DNA of 64,000 nt from Prochlorococcus sp. AG-347-J22 (lineage in GTDB: Bacteria > Cyanobacteriota > Cyanobacteriia > PCC-6307 > Cyanobiaceae), in contig QCBY01000002.1 in assembly GCA_003279005.1 (NCBI GenBank), forward strand, positions 1 through 64,000. Direction: 5' to 3'. Positions 41,480-50,169 of this stretch are shown here, piece after piece. A program made the position numbers and the translations under genes. How positions within the stretch are numbered: the stretch's first letter is position 1; each line of letters opens with the position of its first letter. The notes beneath the pieces were generated by a model that did not search any database, was not told the DNA's origin, and saw only the letters and a list, made by a program, of their open reading frames with translations.

Positions 41480-42264
41480 TGACTAAAGATTATTGGCTTG
41501 AAGCAAAAAATATTACTTGTTTAAAAAATAAATATGAGGTTATAAAAGATTTAAACTTAAAATTAAAATATGGTGAAAATGTAATTTTGATAGGACCAAA
41601 TGGTTCAGGGAAGTCATCGATTATAGATTTAATAAATAGGAATATATATCCAGTAATAAAGAAAGATACAGTATTTAAAATATTTAACAAAGAACTTATT
41701 AATATTTGGGAACTTAGAAAAAATATTAGTACAGTAAGTAATGATATAAAAACAAGAATAAATCCTAGGATAAAAGTTTTTGATTTAATTATTAGTGGTT
41801 TATATGGTAAGTATTGCAAAATCTCCGATATATCTGAGGTGGATGTCTCATTAGGAGAAGATCTAATCAAAAAAATGTTATTAACAAATTTATCTCAAAA
41901 ATATTTTGCACATTTATCTGAAGGAGAAAAACAAATTGTACTTATTGCGAGAGCTTTAATTAGAAAGCCAAAGATTTTAATTCTAGATGAGCCAATTTGT
42001 AATTTAGATTTGAAATCTAAATTTCAAGTAATAGATCAAATTAATGAATTAAATAATTTAAATACGAAAATAATATGCATAACTCATGATATTTCAATGA
42101 TCACAGAAATATACCATAGGATCATTTTTTTAAAGAACAGGATAATAATTGCAGATGGAAAGCAAAATGAAACTATAAATAATAAAAATATAAATAAATT
42201 ATTTGATATTAATATCGATGTAATAAAGCATAATGGAAACTGGCATATTTACAGGAAAAACTAA
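41479..42264 (+). CDS. stand-alone ABC transporter ATP-binding protein (GTG start)
   Basis: GPNGSGKSS, LSEGEKQIVLIARALI, LILDEPICNLD. Confidence 0.85.
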   Translation: MTKDYWLEAKNITCLKNKYEVIKDLNLKLKYGENVILIGPNGSGKSSIIDLINRNIYPVIKKDTVFKIFNKELINIWELRKNISTVSNDIKTRINPRIKVFDLIISGLYGKYCKISDISEVDVSLGEDLIKKMLLTNLSQKYFAHLSEGEKQIVLIARALIRKPKILILDEPICNLDLKSKFQVIDQINELNNLNTKIICITHDISMITEIYHRIIFLKNRIIIADGKQNETINNKNINKLFDINIDVIKHNGNWHIYRKN

Positions 42265-42452
42265 ATAATAATTATCAACAAAATAATAAAAGCAATAAAT
42301 AAATAAATATTTTTTTTGTTTCCAAGAGGTTTAAAATTCTTATTTCTGAATGAAGATGAACCACAATTAAAACAAACCATCTTTCCTCCTAAGGATCTAT
42401 CAGAGACAAGATTAGAACTACCGCAATTTAAGCAGATTATTTTTGAATTCAT
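42261..42452 (-). CDS. small zinc-ribbon protein with C-terminal TM
   Basis: ICLNCGSSNL...MVCFNCGSSSF and hydrophobic C-terminus. Confidence 0.65.
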   Translation of the reverse strand: MNSKIICLNCGSSNLVSDRSLGGKMVCFNCGSSSFRNKNFKPLGNKKNIYLFIAFIILLIIII

Positions 42453-42532
42453 TCTTAATTTTAAATTTATTTCATCTCATATAAATTATATTAAAAATTT
42501 CATATGTTAAGAAAAATAGATAAAACTAGACT

Positions 42533-42551
42533 GATAATGAGAATCTATTGC
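42533..42551. promoter_or_regulatory. Fur-box-like site
   Basis: GATAATGAGAATCTATTGC, 14/19 to GATAATGATAATCATTATC. Confidence 0.5.
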
Positions 42552-42577
42552 AATAAGATCAGTTTTGATGCATAATT

Positions 42578-42596
42578 GACAATAATTCTCATTATC
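42578..42596. promoter_or_regulatory. Fur-box-like site
   Basis: GACAATAATTCTCATTATC, 15/19 to GATAATGATAATCATTATC; 14 nt from the ATG of the CRP-family gene. Confidence 0.55.
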
Positions 42597-42609
42597 ATAT
42601 TTTACTCGA

Positions 42610-43197
42610 ATGAATTTCCACAGTTATGGAGATTTTGCACTTAACTCAGTCAAGATAATAACCGGTCAGTCTGTTCTTATAGACCCATCGTCAAGACCAA
42701 AGGGTACCTGTCTTGAAGTTGAAAATGGTATTGCAAGGGTATATTGTCCTTGTGAAGAAACTGAAGGTATGACTCTTGCTTTTCTTCAGTCAGGTGATCA
42801 ATTAAGAACTGACTTATTATGCAGCGAAGGCGTTTGTGTAGAGGCTTTAACTGATTTATCCTTTCATAGTAATGTTAACATTGCTGAAAGCTCTGGATTC
42901 GATGCTGTTAATGAATGGACTCTACAACTATTAAGAATCAGGCATCTAGGTAATGCGGAACAAAGATTGCAAGCTCTTTTTTCAATATTAGTCAACCGTC
43001 TAGGAAGAAGATGCGGTCAGTGGTGCGAATTACCTTTTAGGCTTACTCATGAAAGGATAGGTGAACTAATAGGTTCCACAAGAGTAACATCAACTAGATT
43101 AATTTCGAAATTAAGAGCATCAGAGTTGTTAATTGCTCCCCTTGGAACACAAACAGTAAGCGTAGCTCCTTCTTTTATTGAATCCTCACCTTTATAG
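42610..43197 (+). CDS. CRP/FNR-family transcriptional regulator, cysteine-rich
   Basis: C-terminal HTH LTHERIGELIGSTRVTSTRLISKLRASELL; N-terminal effector domain with CxC and Cx4C cysteines. Confidence 0.8.
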   Translation: MNFHSYGDFALNSVKIITGQSVLIDPSSRPKGTCLEVENGIARVYCPCEETEGMTLAFLQSGDQLRTDLLCSEGVCVEALTDLSFHSNVNIAESSGFDAVNEWTLQLLRIRHLGNAEQRLQALFSILVNRLGRRCGQWCELPFRLTHERIGELIGSTRVTSTRLISKLRASELLIAPLGTQTVSVAPSFIESSPL

Positions 43198-43204
43198 ACG
43201 AAAT

Positions 43205-43495
43205 ATGTATAGATCTGAATCCATAATCAACAACTTATTGAGAGAAGTTGATTTGTTAAGTTGCAGGATTATGAATATTAAGAGAGATTACTGCAACACT
43301 GCTCATGTTGGTTTACGTATGAGATTAATTTATGAAAATAAAAATATCTCTCAGAGATTAAGCGAGATATTTTCAATAGCTTTATTTTTAAAAGATAGAA
43401 CAAATGAAAAAATAAGTTATTCAGCTTTATTACTAGAAAAATGTGAAAGAACAATTTCTCTAGAAAGAATGGAATGGAATTTATTTTTTCTTTAA
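43205..43495 (+). CDS. hypothetical protein
   Basis: MYRSESIINNLLREVDLLSCRIMNIKRDYCNTAHVGLRMRLIYENKNISQRLSEIF...; convergent overlap with ferritin. Confidence 0.55.
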   Translation: MYRSESIINNLLREVDLLSCRIMNIKRDYCNTAHVGLRMRLIYENKNISQRLSEIFSIALFLKDRTNEKISYSALLLEKCERTISLERMEWNLFFL

Positions 43496-44035
43496 ATCAC
43501 TATTAATCAATAGTATTGCAGAGGGCTGATTGGCAGCAAATTTTACTTTTCCTAATAGGTGAGCAAATTCATCTTCTGATTTTGTTTGAGCATCAATAAT
43601 AGGGTCCAAAAAAACATTAGTTCTAGTGTCTGAAATTCTCTCTGAAATTGAATATAATTGTTGTAAAGAGGAAGTTAAATCTGCTTCCATATTGAATGAA
43701 TAGGATATTAAATCTTCAATAGAATCCCATGATTGAACTGGAGCAGGTATTTCATTAAGTTTTACAGTTTGTCCACGAGCTACAAAATAATTTGCAAATT
43801 TATACGCATGTTCCATTTCTCCTTGAGATTCATTAAGAAAAAAAGAAGCAAATCCGTCTAAATCTCTTTCTTGGAACCATAAATAGATAGAAAAATATTG
43901 TACATTTGCATATCTTTCCATCGTTAGATGTTCATAAAAATTATCCAACAAGCCCTCATCCATTGGTTGAGCTACAGCCCTGCCAGAGGGGCCCAAACTA
44001 ATAATTTTTTTTGTTTTTAAATTATTCTCTGTCAT
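43481..44035 (-). CDS. ftn: ferritin
   Basis: LTMERYANVQYFSIYLWFQERDLDGFASFFLNESQGEMEHAYKFANY ferroxidase-centre pattern; ATG at 44035. Confidence 0.92.
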   Translation of the reverse strand: MTENNLKTKKIISLGPSGRAVAQPMDEGLLDNFYEHLTMERYANVQYFSIYLWFQERDLDGFASFFLNESQGEMEHAYKFANYFVARGQTVKLNEIPAPVQSWDSIEDLISYSFNMEADLTSSLQQLYSISERISDTRTNVFLDPIIDAQTKSEDEFAHLLGKVKFAANQPSAILLINSDLKKK

Positions 44036-44120
44036 TGTCAATTTAAGAAGATGTCTAAATAATACAACATTTTGTATAAATAAGTAATTACAAAAAGAAT
44101 TAAAATATAATAATTTATAT

Positions 44121-44139
44121 GATAATGAATATCAATAGC
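44121..44139. promoter_or_regulatory. Fur-box-like site in ferritin/micropeptide divergent region
   Basis: GATAATGAATATCAATAGC, 15/19 to GATAATGATAATCATTATC. Confidence 0.5.
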
Positions 44140-44151
44140 AATATTAATTAA

Positions 44152-44274
44152 ATGGATTTTAATAAAGAATATTCAGAGTTGTTATTAGTTAAAAAATTAT
44201 ATGTAAATAAAAAAAAGAAATGTAAAAAGAAAAAGTGCTCAAACTGGAAAGGAGGCAAGTGTAATTGCCTATAA
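44152..44274 (+). CDS. 40-aa Lys/Cys-rich peptide
   Basis: MDFNKEYSELLLVKKLYVNKKKKCKKKKCSNWKGGKCNCL*. Confidence 0.5.
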   Translation: MDFNKEYSELLLVKKLYVNKKKKCKKKKCSNWKGGKCNCL

Positions 44275-44280
44275 AATTAC

Positions 44281-45339
44281 CTAAATAAATATCTTATGTG
44301 CTCCTGGATATAGAAATAAAAAGCTATCCTTTGCAATATTTAAGATACAATAATCTCCTATATCAAAGTTATTTTTAATGTTAGTTCTAACCCTTAAAGA
44401 TTCTCCATTAAGAGATAATTTATAAATAAAAAATTCGCCAAGAAATTCTTTCGAAACTATTATTGCTTTCCCATCTTTAGATCTTTTAATAGAAATATAA
44501 CTTGGAGAAATAGAAATAAATTTGATATTAATTTTATCTTTTAAATAAGAATTTTTTATTTTGCCTAAACAACATGAGTAAGAGTTCTCCCCTTTTTTTA
44601 AATTAAGAATATTGTTACCAAGAATAAAACTACTTACAAAGAGTGATTGAGGGTTTTCTAAAAGTTTTATAGGAGTATCAACTTGATGAATTTTCCCTTC
44701 ATTCATTACAGCAACCTTATTACAGATAGACATTGCTTCTTCTGGATCATGGGTAACCATTAATCCACTTGCATTACAATTTCTAAGAATATTTGGAAGT
44801 TCGCTTCTCAGTTTTAATTTTACGTGTATATCTAGACTACAAAAAGGTTCATCAAACAATATAAAGTTAGTTCCTGGAGCTAAAGCTCTAGCAATGGCAA
44901 GCCTCTGTTTTTGTCCTCCTGATAATTCATGAGGATATCTATTTATGAATTTATCAAGACCAACTATATTTATTAAAAAATCTAATCTAGATTTATTCTT
45001 TTTATCTTTTAAACCAAACATTGCATTTTCTAAAACAGTTAAATGTGGGAAAAGAGCATAATCCTGAAAAACCATTCCAATTTTTCTTTTTTCTGGAGTT
45101 AATATTTTTTGTTTGGTTGAAATTTCAATGTTATTTAAAGTAATTTTTCCTTTGGAGGGGTATTCAAATCCAGCAATTAATCTTAAGAGAGTAGTTTTAC
45201 CACAACCAGAAGGACCAAGAAGTCCTAATAATTCTCCATCTTCAATTTTTAAATTAATTGCATTTAGTATCCAATTCGAATTTTTTTGATCATCGTACCT
45301 ATAAAATAAATCATCAATTATTAACGCCTCTTTTTCCAC
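44281..45339 (-). CDS. Fe(3+)/spermidine-type ABC transporter ATP-binding protein (FbpC/AfuC-like)
   Basis: GPSGCGKTTLLRLIAGFEYPSKG, LSGGQKQRLAIARALAPG, LFDEPFCSLD, C-terminal TOBE-like region. Confidence 0.85.
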   Translation of the reverse strand: MEKEALIIDDLFYRYDDQKNSNWILNAINLKIEDGELLGLLGPSGCGKTTLLRLIAGFEYPSKGKITLNNIEISTKQKILTPEKRKIGMVFQDYALFPHLTVLENAMFGLKDKKNKSRLDFLINIVGLDKFINRYPHELSGGQKQRLAIARALAPGTNFILFDEPFCSLDIHVKLKLRSELPNILRNCNASGLMVTHDPEEAMSICNKVAVMNEGKIHQVDTPIKLLENPQSLFVSSFILGNNILNLKKGENSYSCCLGKIKNSYLKDKINIKFISISPSYISIKRSKDGKAIIVSKEFLGEFFIYKLSLNGESLRVRTNIKNNFDIGDYCILNIAKDSFLFLYPGAHKIFI

Positions 45340-45425
45340 AAAAACACTAATATTATTAGAATAATAAAGCTAGCAGAAAATATTCGCCTTAAATAATACT
45401 TGTATAATTTTATACACCACTCCAA

Positions 45426-46079
45426 ATGAAAAAAAGTGAAAGAGCAGAAATAATACTCAAAGAACTTAAAAGACTATATCCATCCCCTCCAATCCCTCTT
45501 GATCACACAAATGATTTTACACTCCTCGTTGCAGTTGTATTAAGCGCTCAGTCTACTGATAAAAAAGTTAATGAACTAACAAAGGATTTGTTCAAAGTCG
45601 CAGATAATCCAGAAAAAATGGTCTCACTTGGAATCACTAGAATTTATGGATACATAAAACAACTTGGTCTTTCTAACCAAAAATCTAAAAATATTTACCT
45701 CTTATCAAAATTAATAATTGAAAAATTTCATAGCCAAGTCCCAAATTCATTTGAAGAGCTCGAATCACTGCCAGGAGTCGGCCATAAAACAGCATCAGTT
45801 GTGATGTCGCAAGTATTCAATATTCCAAGTTTCCCTGTTGATACACATATTCATCGCTTATCTCAAAGATGGGGACTAACAAAAGGGGATAATGTTATTC
45901 AAACAGAGAAAGATCTTAAAAAATTATTTCCAAAATCAGAGTGGAATAAATTACATTTACAAATAATTTTTTACGGAAGAGAATTTTGCACGGCAAGAGG
46001 GTGTGACGGAACAAAATGCTTAATGTGCAGAACTCTATATCCAAATAGAAAAAAGAAATTCGTATCTAAAAAGCCTTGA
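45426..46079 (+). CDS. nth: endonuclease III
   Basis: HhH LPGVGHKTASVV, VDTHIHRLSQRWGL, C-terminal 4Fe-4S Cys cluster. Confidence 0.95.
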   Translation: MKKSERAEIILKELKRLYPSPPIPLDHTNDFTLLVAVVLSAQSTDKKVNELTKDLFKVADNPEKMVSLGITRIYGYIKQLGLSNQKSKNIYLLSKLIIEKFHSQVPNSFEELESLPGVGHKTASVVMSQVFNIPSFPVDTHIHRLSQRWGLTKGDNVIQTEKDLKKLFPKSEWNKLHLQIIFYGREFCTARGCDGTKCLMCRTLYPNRKKKFVSKKP

Positions 46080-46115
46080 AAACTTCATATAATGTTTTAA
46101 CTACAAAATTAAATT

Positions 46116-46775
46116 ATGAAAGTAGCAATTACAGGAGCCTCAGGTAAAACAGGATTCAGAATAGCTGAAGAAGCAATTAAAAAAGGATTAAAAGTAAAGA
46201 AAATTGTTAGGAAGAATTCAAATGTTGTAGAAGACTCCAAAAATACAGAGACTTTTAGAGTTTCATTAGATAATAATGATGCCCTAGATAAAGCTCTAGA
46301 AAATGTAGACGCATTAATAATAGCAACTGGAGCAAGAGCCTCTTTAGATTTGACTGGACCTGCAAAAGTTGATGCTCTTGGTGTATATAGACAATTACAA
46401 AGTTGTAAAAGAGTTGGCATAAAGAGGATTATTTTAGTTAGCTCTTTGTGTACTGGTAAATTATTTCACCCATTAAACTTATTTGGATTAATTCTTATAT
46501 GGAAAAAGATAGGTGAAAATTTTCTTAGAAATCCAAGTTTTGAATGGACGATAATAAGGCCTGGAGGATTAAATGAAAGTGAAAAGATTGAATCTGAAAA
46601 CATCGATTACACAAAAGAAGACACACAATTTAAAGGCTCCATTCCAAGAAGATTAGTAGCAAAATGTTGTGTTGATGCTTTAAGTAATAAACAATCTATA
46701 AATAAAATAATAGAGGTCACAAGTTCAAGTGAGAATAAAAAAGTATCATTTAAAAAGGCTATGCAAAATATTTAA
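46116..46775 (+). CDS. NAD(P)-binding atypical SDR protein
   Basis: KVAITGASGKTGFRIAEEAIKKG; IIRPGGLNE. Confidence 0.85.
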   Translation: MKVAITGASGKTGFRIAEEAIKKGLKVKKIVRKNSNVVEDSKNTETFRVSLDNNDALDKALENVDALIIATGARASLDLTGPAKVDALGVYRQLQSCKRVGIKRIILVSSLCTGKLFHPLNLFGLILIWKKIGENFLRNPSFEWTIIRPGGLNESEKIESENIDYTKEDTQFKGSIPRRLVAKCCVDALSNKQSINKIIEVTSSSENKKVSFKKAMQNI

Positions 46776-46799
46776 AAGATGCAAAAATAAATAAAAACA

Positions 46800-46988
46800 A
46801 TGAAAATAAACCCAAAGATTGATGCATTACAATTGATGCTAACTGATTTAAGAACACGAAATGAACCTATTAGGCATAAAGCAGCGTTTAAAGGATGTCA
46901 ACCAGAATTTCAAAGTCTGGTTTCAAGATTAATAAAGCAGTTAGAGGATGAATTAAATTCAGAAAAAATATTAAATAGAAACAACTAA
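46800..46988 (+). CDS. small hypothetical protein
   Basis: 62 aa, MKINPKIDALQLMLTDLRTRNEPIRHKAAFKGCQPEFQSLVSRLIKQL. Confidence 0.55.
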   Translation: MKINPKIDALQLMLTDLRTRNEPIRHKAAFKGCQPEFQSLVSRLIKQLEDELNSEKILNRNN

Positions 46989-46999
46989 GACGAAAATCA

Positions 47000-47611
47000 T
47001 TATCTAAAAGAATTTAAATTATCATTTTTAGCTTGTTTTGAAAGTTCATCATATCCACCAAAAAAAACATCATCTAAAAATATTTGTGGAAAAGTATTGT
47101 GATTACTTAAATAATTAACCTTTTGGAAGTCTTCGTCATTATCGATTAAAATGGCTTTATGGGGAACAGAAAACGAATCAAGCAACCTAACACTTCTCTT
47201 AGACCAAGGACAATTTTTAAGAATATATACTTTTACTCGCGATCGATTTTCTTTTAAGTTTTGTCTTGTTATATCAATAATATTATTTTCTAAAGAAACT
47301 AATAAGATATCAGTACCTTTTTTTACAATACATCCCTCCTCAAGATGCCCGCCAAAGACATTACATCCCTCATCTGCAAAACTCAAATGTAAATGAACAT
47401 CTCCTTTATTGAAATGTCCATTTAAAGAAACTATCTCTAGATTTCCATCAAATTTATTTATCTCTTTATTTCCTGGGCATTGAATACAAACTGTTCTTAG
47501 ATTACCAACCACTCCAGAAATATACCCATATATATTATTCGATAAAGAATATTCTTTAATTGAATTTATCAAATCAGATTCTGGAGATAGCTTTAGGCTA
47601 TGAGGCTGCAT
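47000..47611 (-). CDS. DUF296 (PPC) domain fused to C-terminal glutaredoxin domain
   Basis: N-term GYISGVVGNLRTVCIQ...LEIVSLNGHF..GDVHLHLSFAD..CNVFGGHLEEGC; C-term VKVYILKNCPWSKRSVRLLDSF...TFPQIFLDDVFFGGYDEL; start MQPHSL preferred. Confidence 0.75.
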   Translation of the reverse strand: MQPHSLKLSPESDLINSIKEYSLSNNIYGYISGVVGNLRTVCIQCPGNKEINKFDGNLEIVSLNGHFNKGDVHLHLSFADEGCNVFGGHLEEGCIVKKGTDILLVSLENNIIDITRQNLKENRSRVKVYILKNCPWSKRSVRLLDSFSVPHKAILIDNDEDFQKVNYLSNHNTFPQIFLDDVFFGGYDELSKQAKNDNLNSFR

Positions 47612-47829
47612 TAGATTTAAGGAATAATTTGTAATATAAAACATCATCAATCATAAAGAGAAGTTGAGTATATAATCTTTAGGATTCAGATTTACATTGA
47701 GTTTTAGAATCTAGAATTAAAAAAACCATTTAAAATTTTTATTAAAAATTTAAGCTTGTTGAGAGTGTAATATATTTTTATATGCAAAAACCAATTGGTT
47801 ATTAAGAAAAAAATTTTAAAAATTTAACA

Positions 47830-48336
47830 TTGAATATTCCCAACTTATTATCGATATCCCGCCTTTTCCTTGTATTCCCATTAATACTTTTTTTAGAAAT
47901 TAACAGACCTATTTATGTTTTTATATTGATTATTATTGGAGGTTTAACTGATTATTTTGACGGGTTAATTGCAAGGAAGTTTAATCTTAAAACCAGATTA
48001 GGAGCTATCCTTGATCCCTTAAGCGATAAAGTATTCTATTTAATTCCATTAACCTTCCTTTGTAAAAATAATTTAATACCTTTCTGGTCTTTATCATTAA
48101 TTTTATTTAGAGAATTAATTATCTCTAGCCTGAGGAACTCTACAAAAGACGGTTTGCCAGCATCTATGTTGGGTAAATTTAAAACATTTTTCTTTTTTAT
48201 TTCAGTAGTCACCTTCTTTACACCACTAAAAATAAGCTTATTGAATAATTTGGCATTAATTTTTTATTGGTTAGGATTCATTCTGACTTTTGTTACTTTA
48301 TTAGGCTATTTAAGAATTAAAAAGAATATGATCTGA
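47830..48336 (+). CDS. pgsA: CDP-diacylglycerol-glycerol-3-phosphate 3-phosphatidyltransferase (TTG start)
   Basis: CDP-alcohol phosphotransferase motif DGLIARKFNLKTRLGAILDPLSDK (DG..AR..G....DxxxD). Confidence 0.88.
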   Translation: MNIPNLLSISRLFLVFPLILFLEINRPIYVFILIIIGGLTDYFDGLIARKFNLKTRLGAILDPLSDKVFYLIPLTFLCKNNLIPFWSLSLILFRELIISSLRNSTKDGLPASMLGKFKTFFFFISVVTFFTPLKISLLNNLALIFYWLGFILTFVTLLGYLRIKKNMI

Positions 48337-49236
48337 ATTTTCATCAAACTCCTCACTCTTTTTATTATTAAAATCATTCACAAAACTATCCTTTAAACCA
48401 TTAAGTAAATCAAACGTTGGCGCCCACTCTAAATCACGTTTAATCTTGGAGATATCAGTCTGATAATGATTTAATCTTATTGGAAATCCCTTTCGAGATT
48501 TAAGATCTAATTTTTTATAATCAAATGTTTTTAGAGAAATCTCATTTTGGTTTAATCCAAGTACATTCGCACAGATATAAATTAAACCCCTTATTGTTAT
48601 AGCTTTTTCACCTGAACAGTTGTAGATATTATTTTTTGTATTTTCAAAATTCAAGCACCTAATCATTACATCAGTTAGATCTGAAACATGGCCTAGCTGA
48701 GTAATTAAAGACCCGTCACCAGGGATTGGTATTGATTTTTTAGTAAATAACCTTTCGAAAAACCAATTTTCAATTTTATTATAATTTCCTGGTCCATAAA
48801 TATAAGTAGGCCTAAAACTTGTAAAAGGAATTTTTTGGTTTTTTAACCAATTTTCTGTCTCAAACTTTCCTTTGTGCCTACTATTTGGATCAATTGGATC
48901 AACTTCTGTTAAGGGTAGTTCATAATTATCTTTATAAACACCTGCAGAGCTGACATATATATATCTCTGGAAAGAGTTATCTAAATTTCCTAAAAGAAGT
49001 TTAGTTTGTTCTAACTCTCGTCCAGAAATATCATAAACAACATCATACTTATTATTTCTTAGCATGACGATATCTTCTGAACTATTTCTATCACCCTTAA
49101 TTAAATTTGTTTTTTCAGGATTACTTTTATTACCTCTCGTGAAAATATCAATATCATGATTTTGACTTAATAACTTTCCAACCAAAGACTTGCCAACAAA
49201 TCTAGTGCCACCCATTACAAGAATTTTCATATTCAA
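48310..49236 (-). CDS. NAD-dependent epimerase-like protein (CSP41-like)
   Basis: KILVMGGTRFVGKSLVGKLL, YVSSAGVYKD, FRPTYIYGPGNYN. Confidence 0.8.
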   Translation of the reverse strand: MNMKILVMGGTRFVGKSLVGKLLSQNHDIDIFTRGNKSNPEKTNLIKGDRNSSEDIVMLRNNKYDVVYDISGRELEQTKLLLGNLDNSFQRYIYVSSAGVYKDNYELPLTEVDPIDPNSRHKGKFETENWLKNQKIPFTSFRPTYIYGPGNYNKIENWFFERLFTKKSIPIPGDGSLITQLGHVSDLTDVMIRCLNFENTKNNIYNCSGEKAITIRGLIYICANVLGLNQNEISLKTFDYKKLDLKSRKGFPIRLNHYQTDISKIKRDLEWAPTFDLLNGLKDSFVNDFNNKKSEEFDENSDHILFNS

Positions 49237-49322
49237 AAAATATTTAACTGAAGTAGTAATCTTAAATAGAAATACATATTGAATAGTACTACTAATAAGT
49301 AATTAATGAAAAGGATGATTCT

Positions 49323-50108
49323 ATGGACCTAATACCAGCAATTGATTTAATGAATGGTAAGTGTGTAAGGCTTTATAAAGGCGACTTTAATAAAAGAAAA
49401 GACTTCACAAAAGAGCCTCATGAGCAGGCTAAATATTGGGAAAACGAAGGGGCAAAATATATACATATAGTTGATTTGGATGCTGCAAAAACTGGATCCC
49501 CAACAAACGATAAATCAATAAAAAAGATTGCAAAAACAGTTAATATACCAATTCAGATAGGTGGGGGAATAAGGTCTCAAGAAAGGATCGAACAATTATT
49601 TTCTTATGGTATTGAGAAAGTTATCATGGGAACCTCTGCAATAGAAAATAAAGAATTAGTTAAAGACTTATCAAATAAATTTCCTGGAAGGATAATTGTT
49701 GGCATAGATGCAAAAGATGGAAAAGTTAGTACAAGGGGTTGGCTTGAGCAATCTAATATTTTAGCTACAGATCTAATAAGGGAGTTTTCTTCATTCAAAA
49801 TTGCTAGTTTTATTGTTACAGATATAAATACAGATGGGACGTTGGAAGGAACAAATGAAGAATTCATAAAAAGCATACTTGAAATTACAGATATACCAGT
49901 AATAGCCTCAGGAGGTATTGGTACAATTTCTGATTTATTATCGTTAGTAAAATTTGAAAATTCTGGACTCCTTGGAGTAATTGTAGGTAAAGCTCTATAT
50001 GAAAATAAATTCACGATAAACGAAGCGAATAATGTATTGTCATCAGAGAGATTAAATGACTTTGATCTAAACAAAAAATTACTACGCTTAAAAGAGTATA
50101 AAAATTGA
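49323..50108 (+). CDS. hisA: phosphoribosylformimino-5-aminoimidazole carboxamide ribotide isomerase
   Basis: IPAIDLMNGKCVRLYKGDF, HIVDLDAAKTG, IASGGIGTISDL. Confidence 0.95.
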   Translation: MDLIPAIDLMNGKCVRLYKGDFNKRKDFTKEPHEQAKYWENEGAKYIHIVDLDAAKTGSPTNDKSIKKIAKTVNIPIQIGGGIRSQERIEQLFSYGIEKVIMGTSAIENKELVKDLSNKFPGRIIVGIDAKDGKVSTRGWLEQSNILATDLIREFSSFKIASFIVTDINTDGTLEGTNEEFIKSILEITDIPVIASGGIGTISDLLSLVKFENSGLLGVIVGKALYENKFTINEANNVLSSERLNDFDLNKKLLRLKEYKN

Positions 50109-50169
50109 TTTAAGGCTGGTATTTGCCGTAATTGTTAGTTAATTTGAATAAGAGATAAGAAATCTAGTC

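Noticed and set aside
49604-50074. Reverse ORF of 156 aa
   Set aside because: Antisense to hisA.
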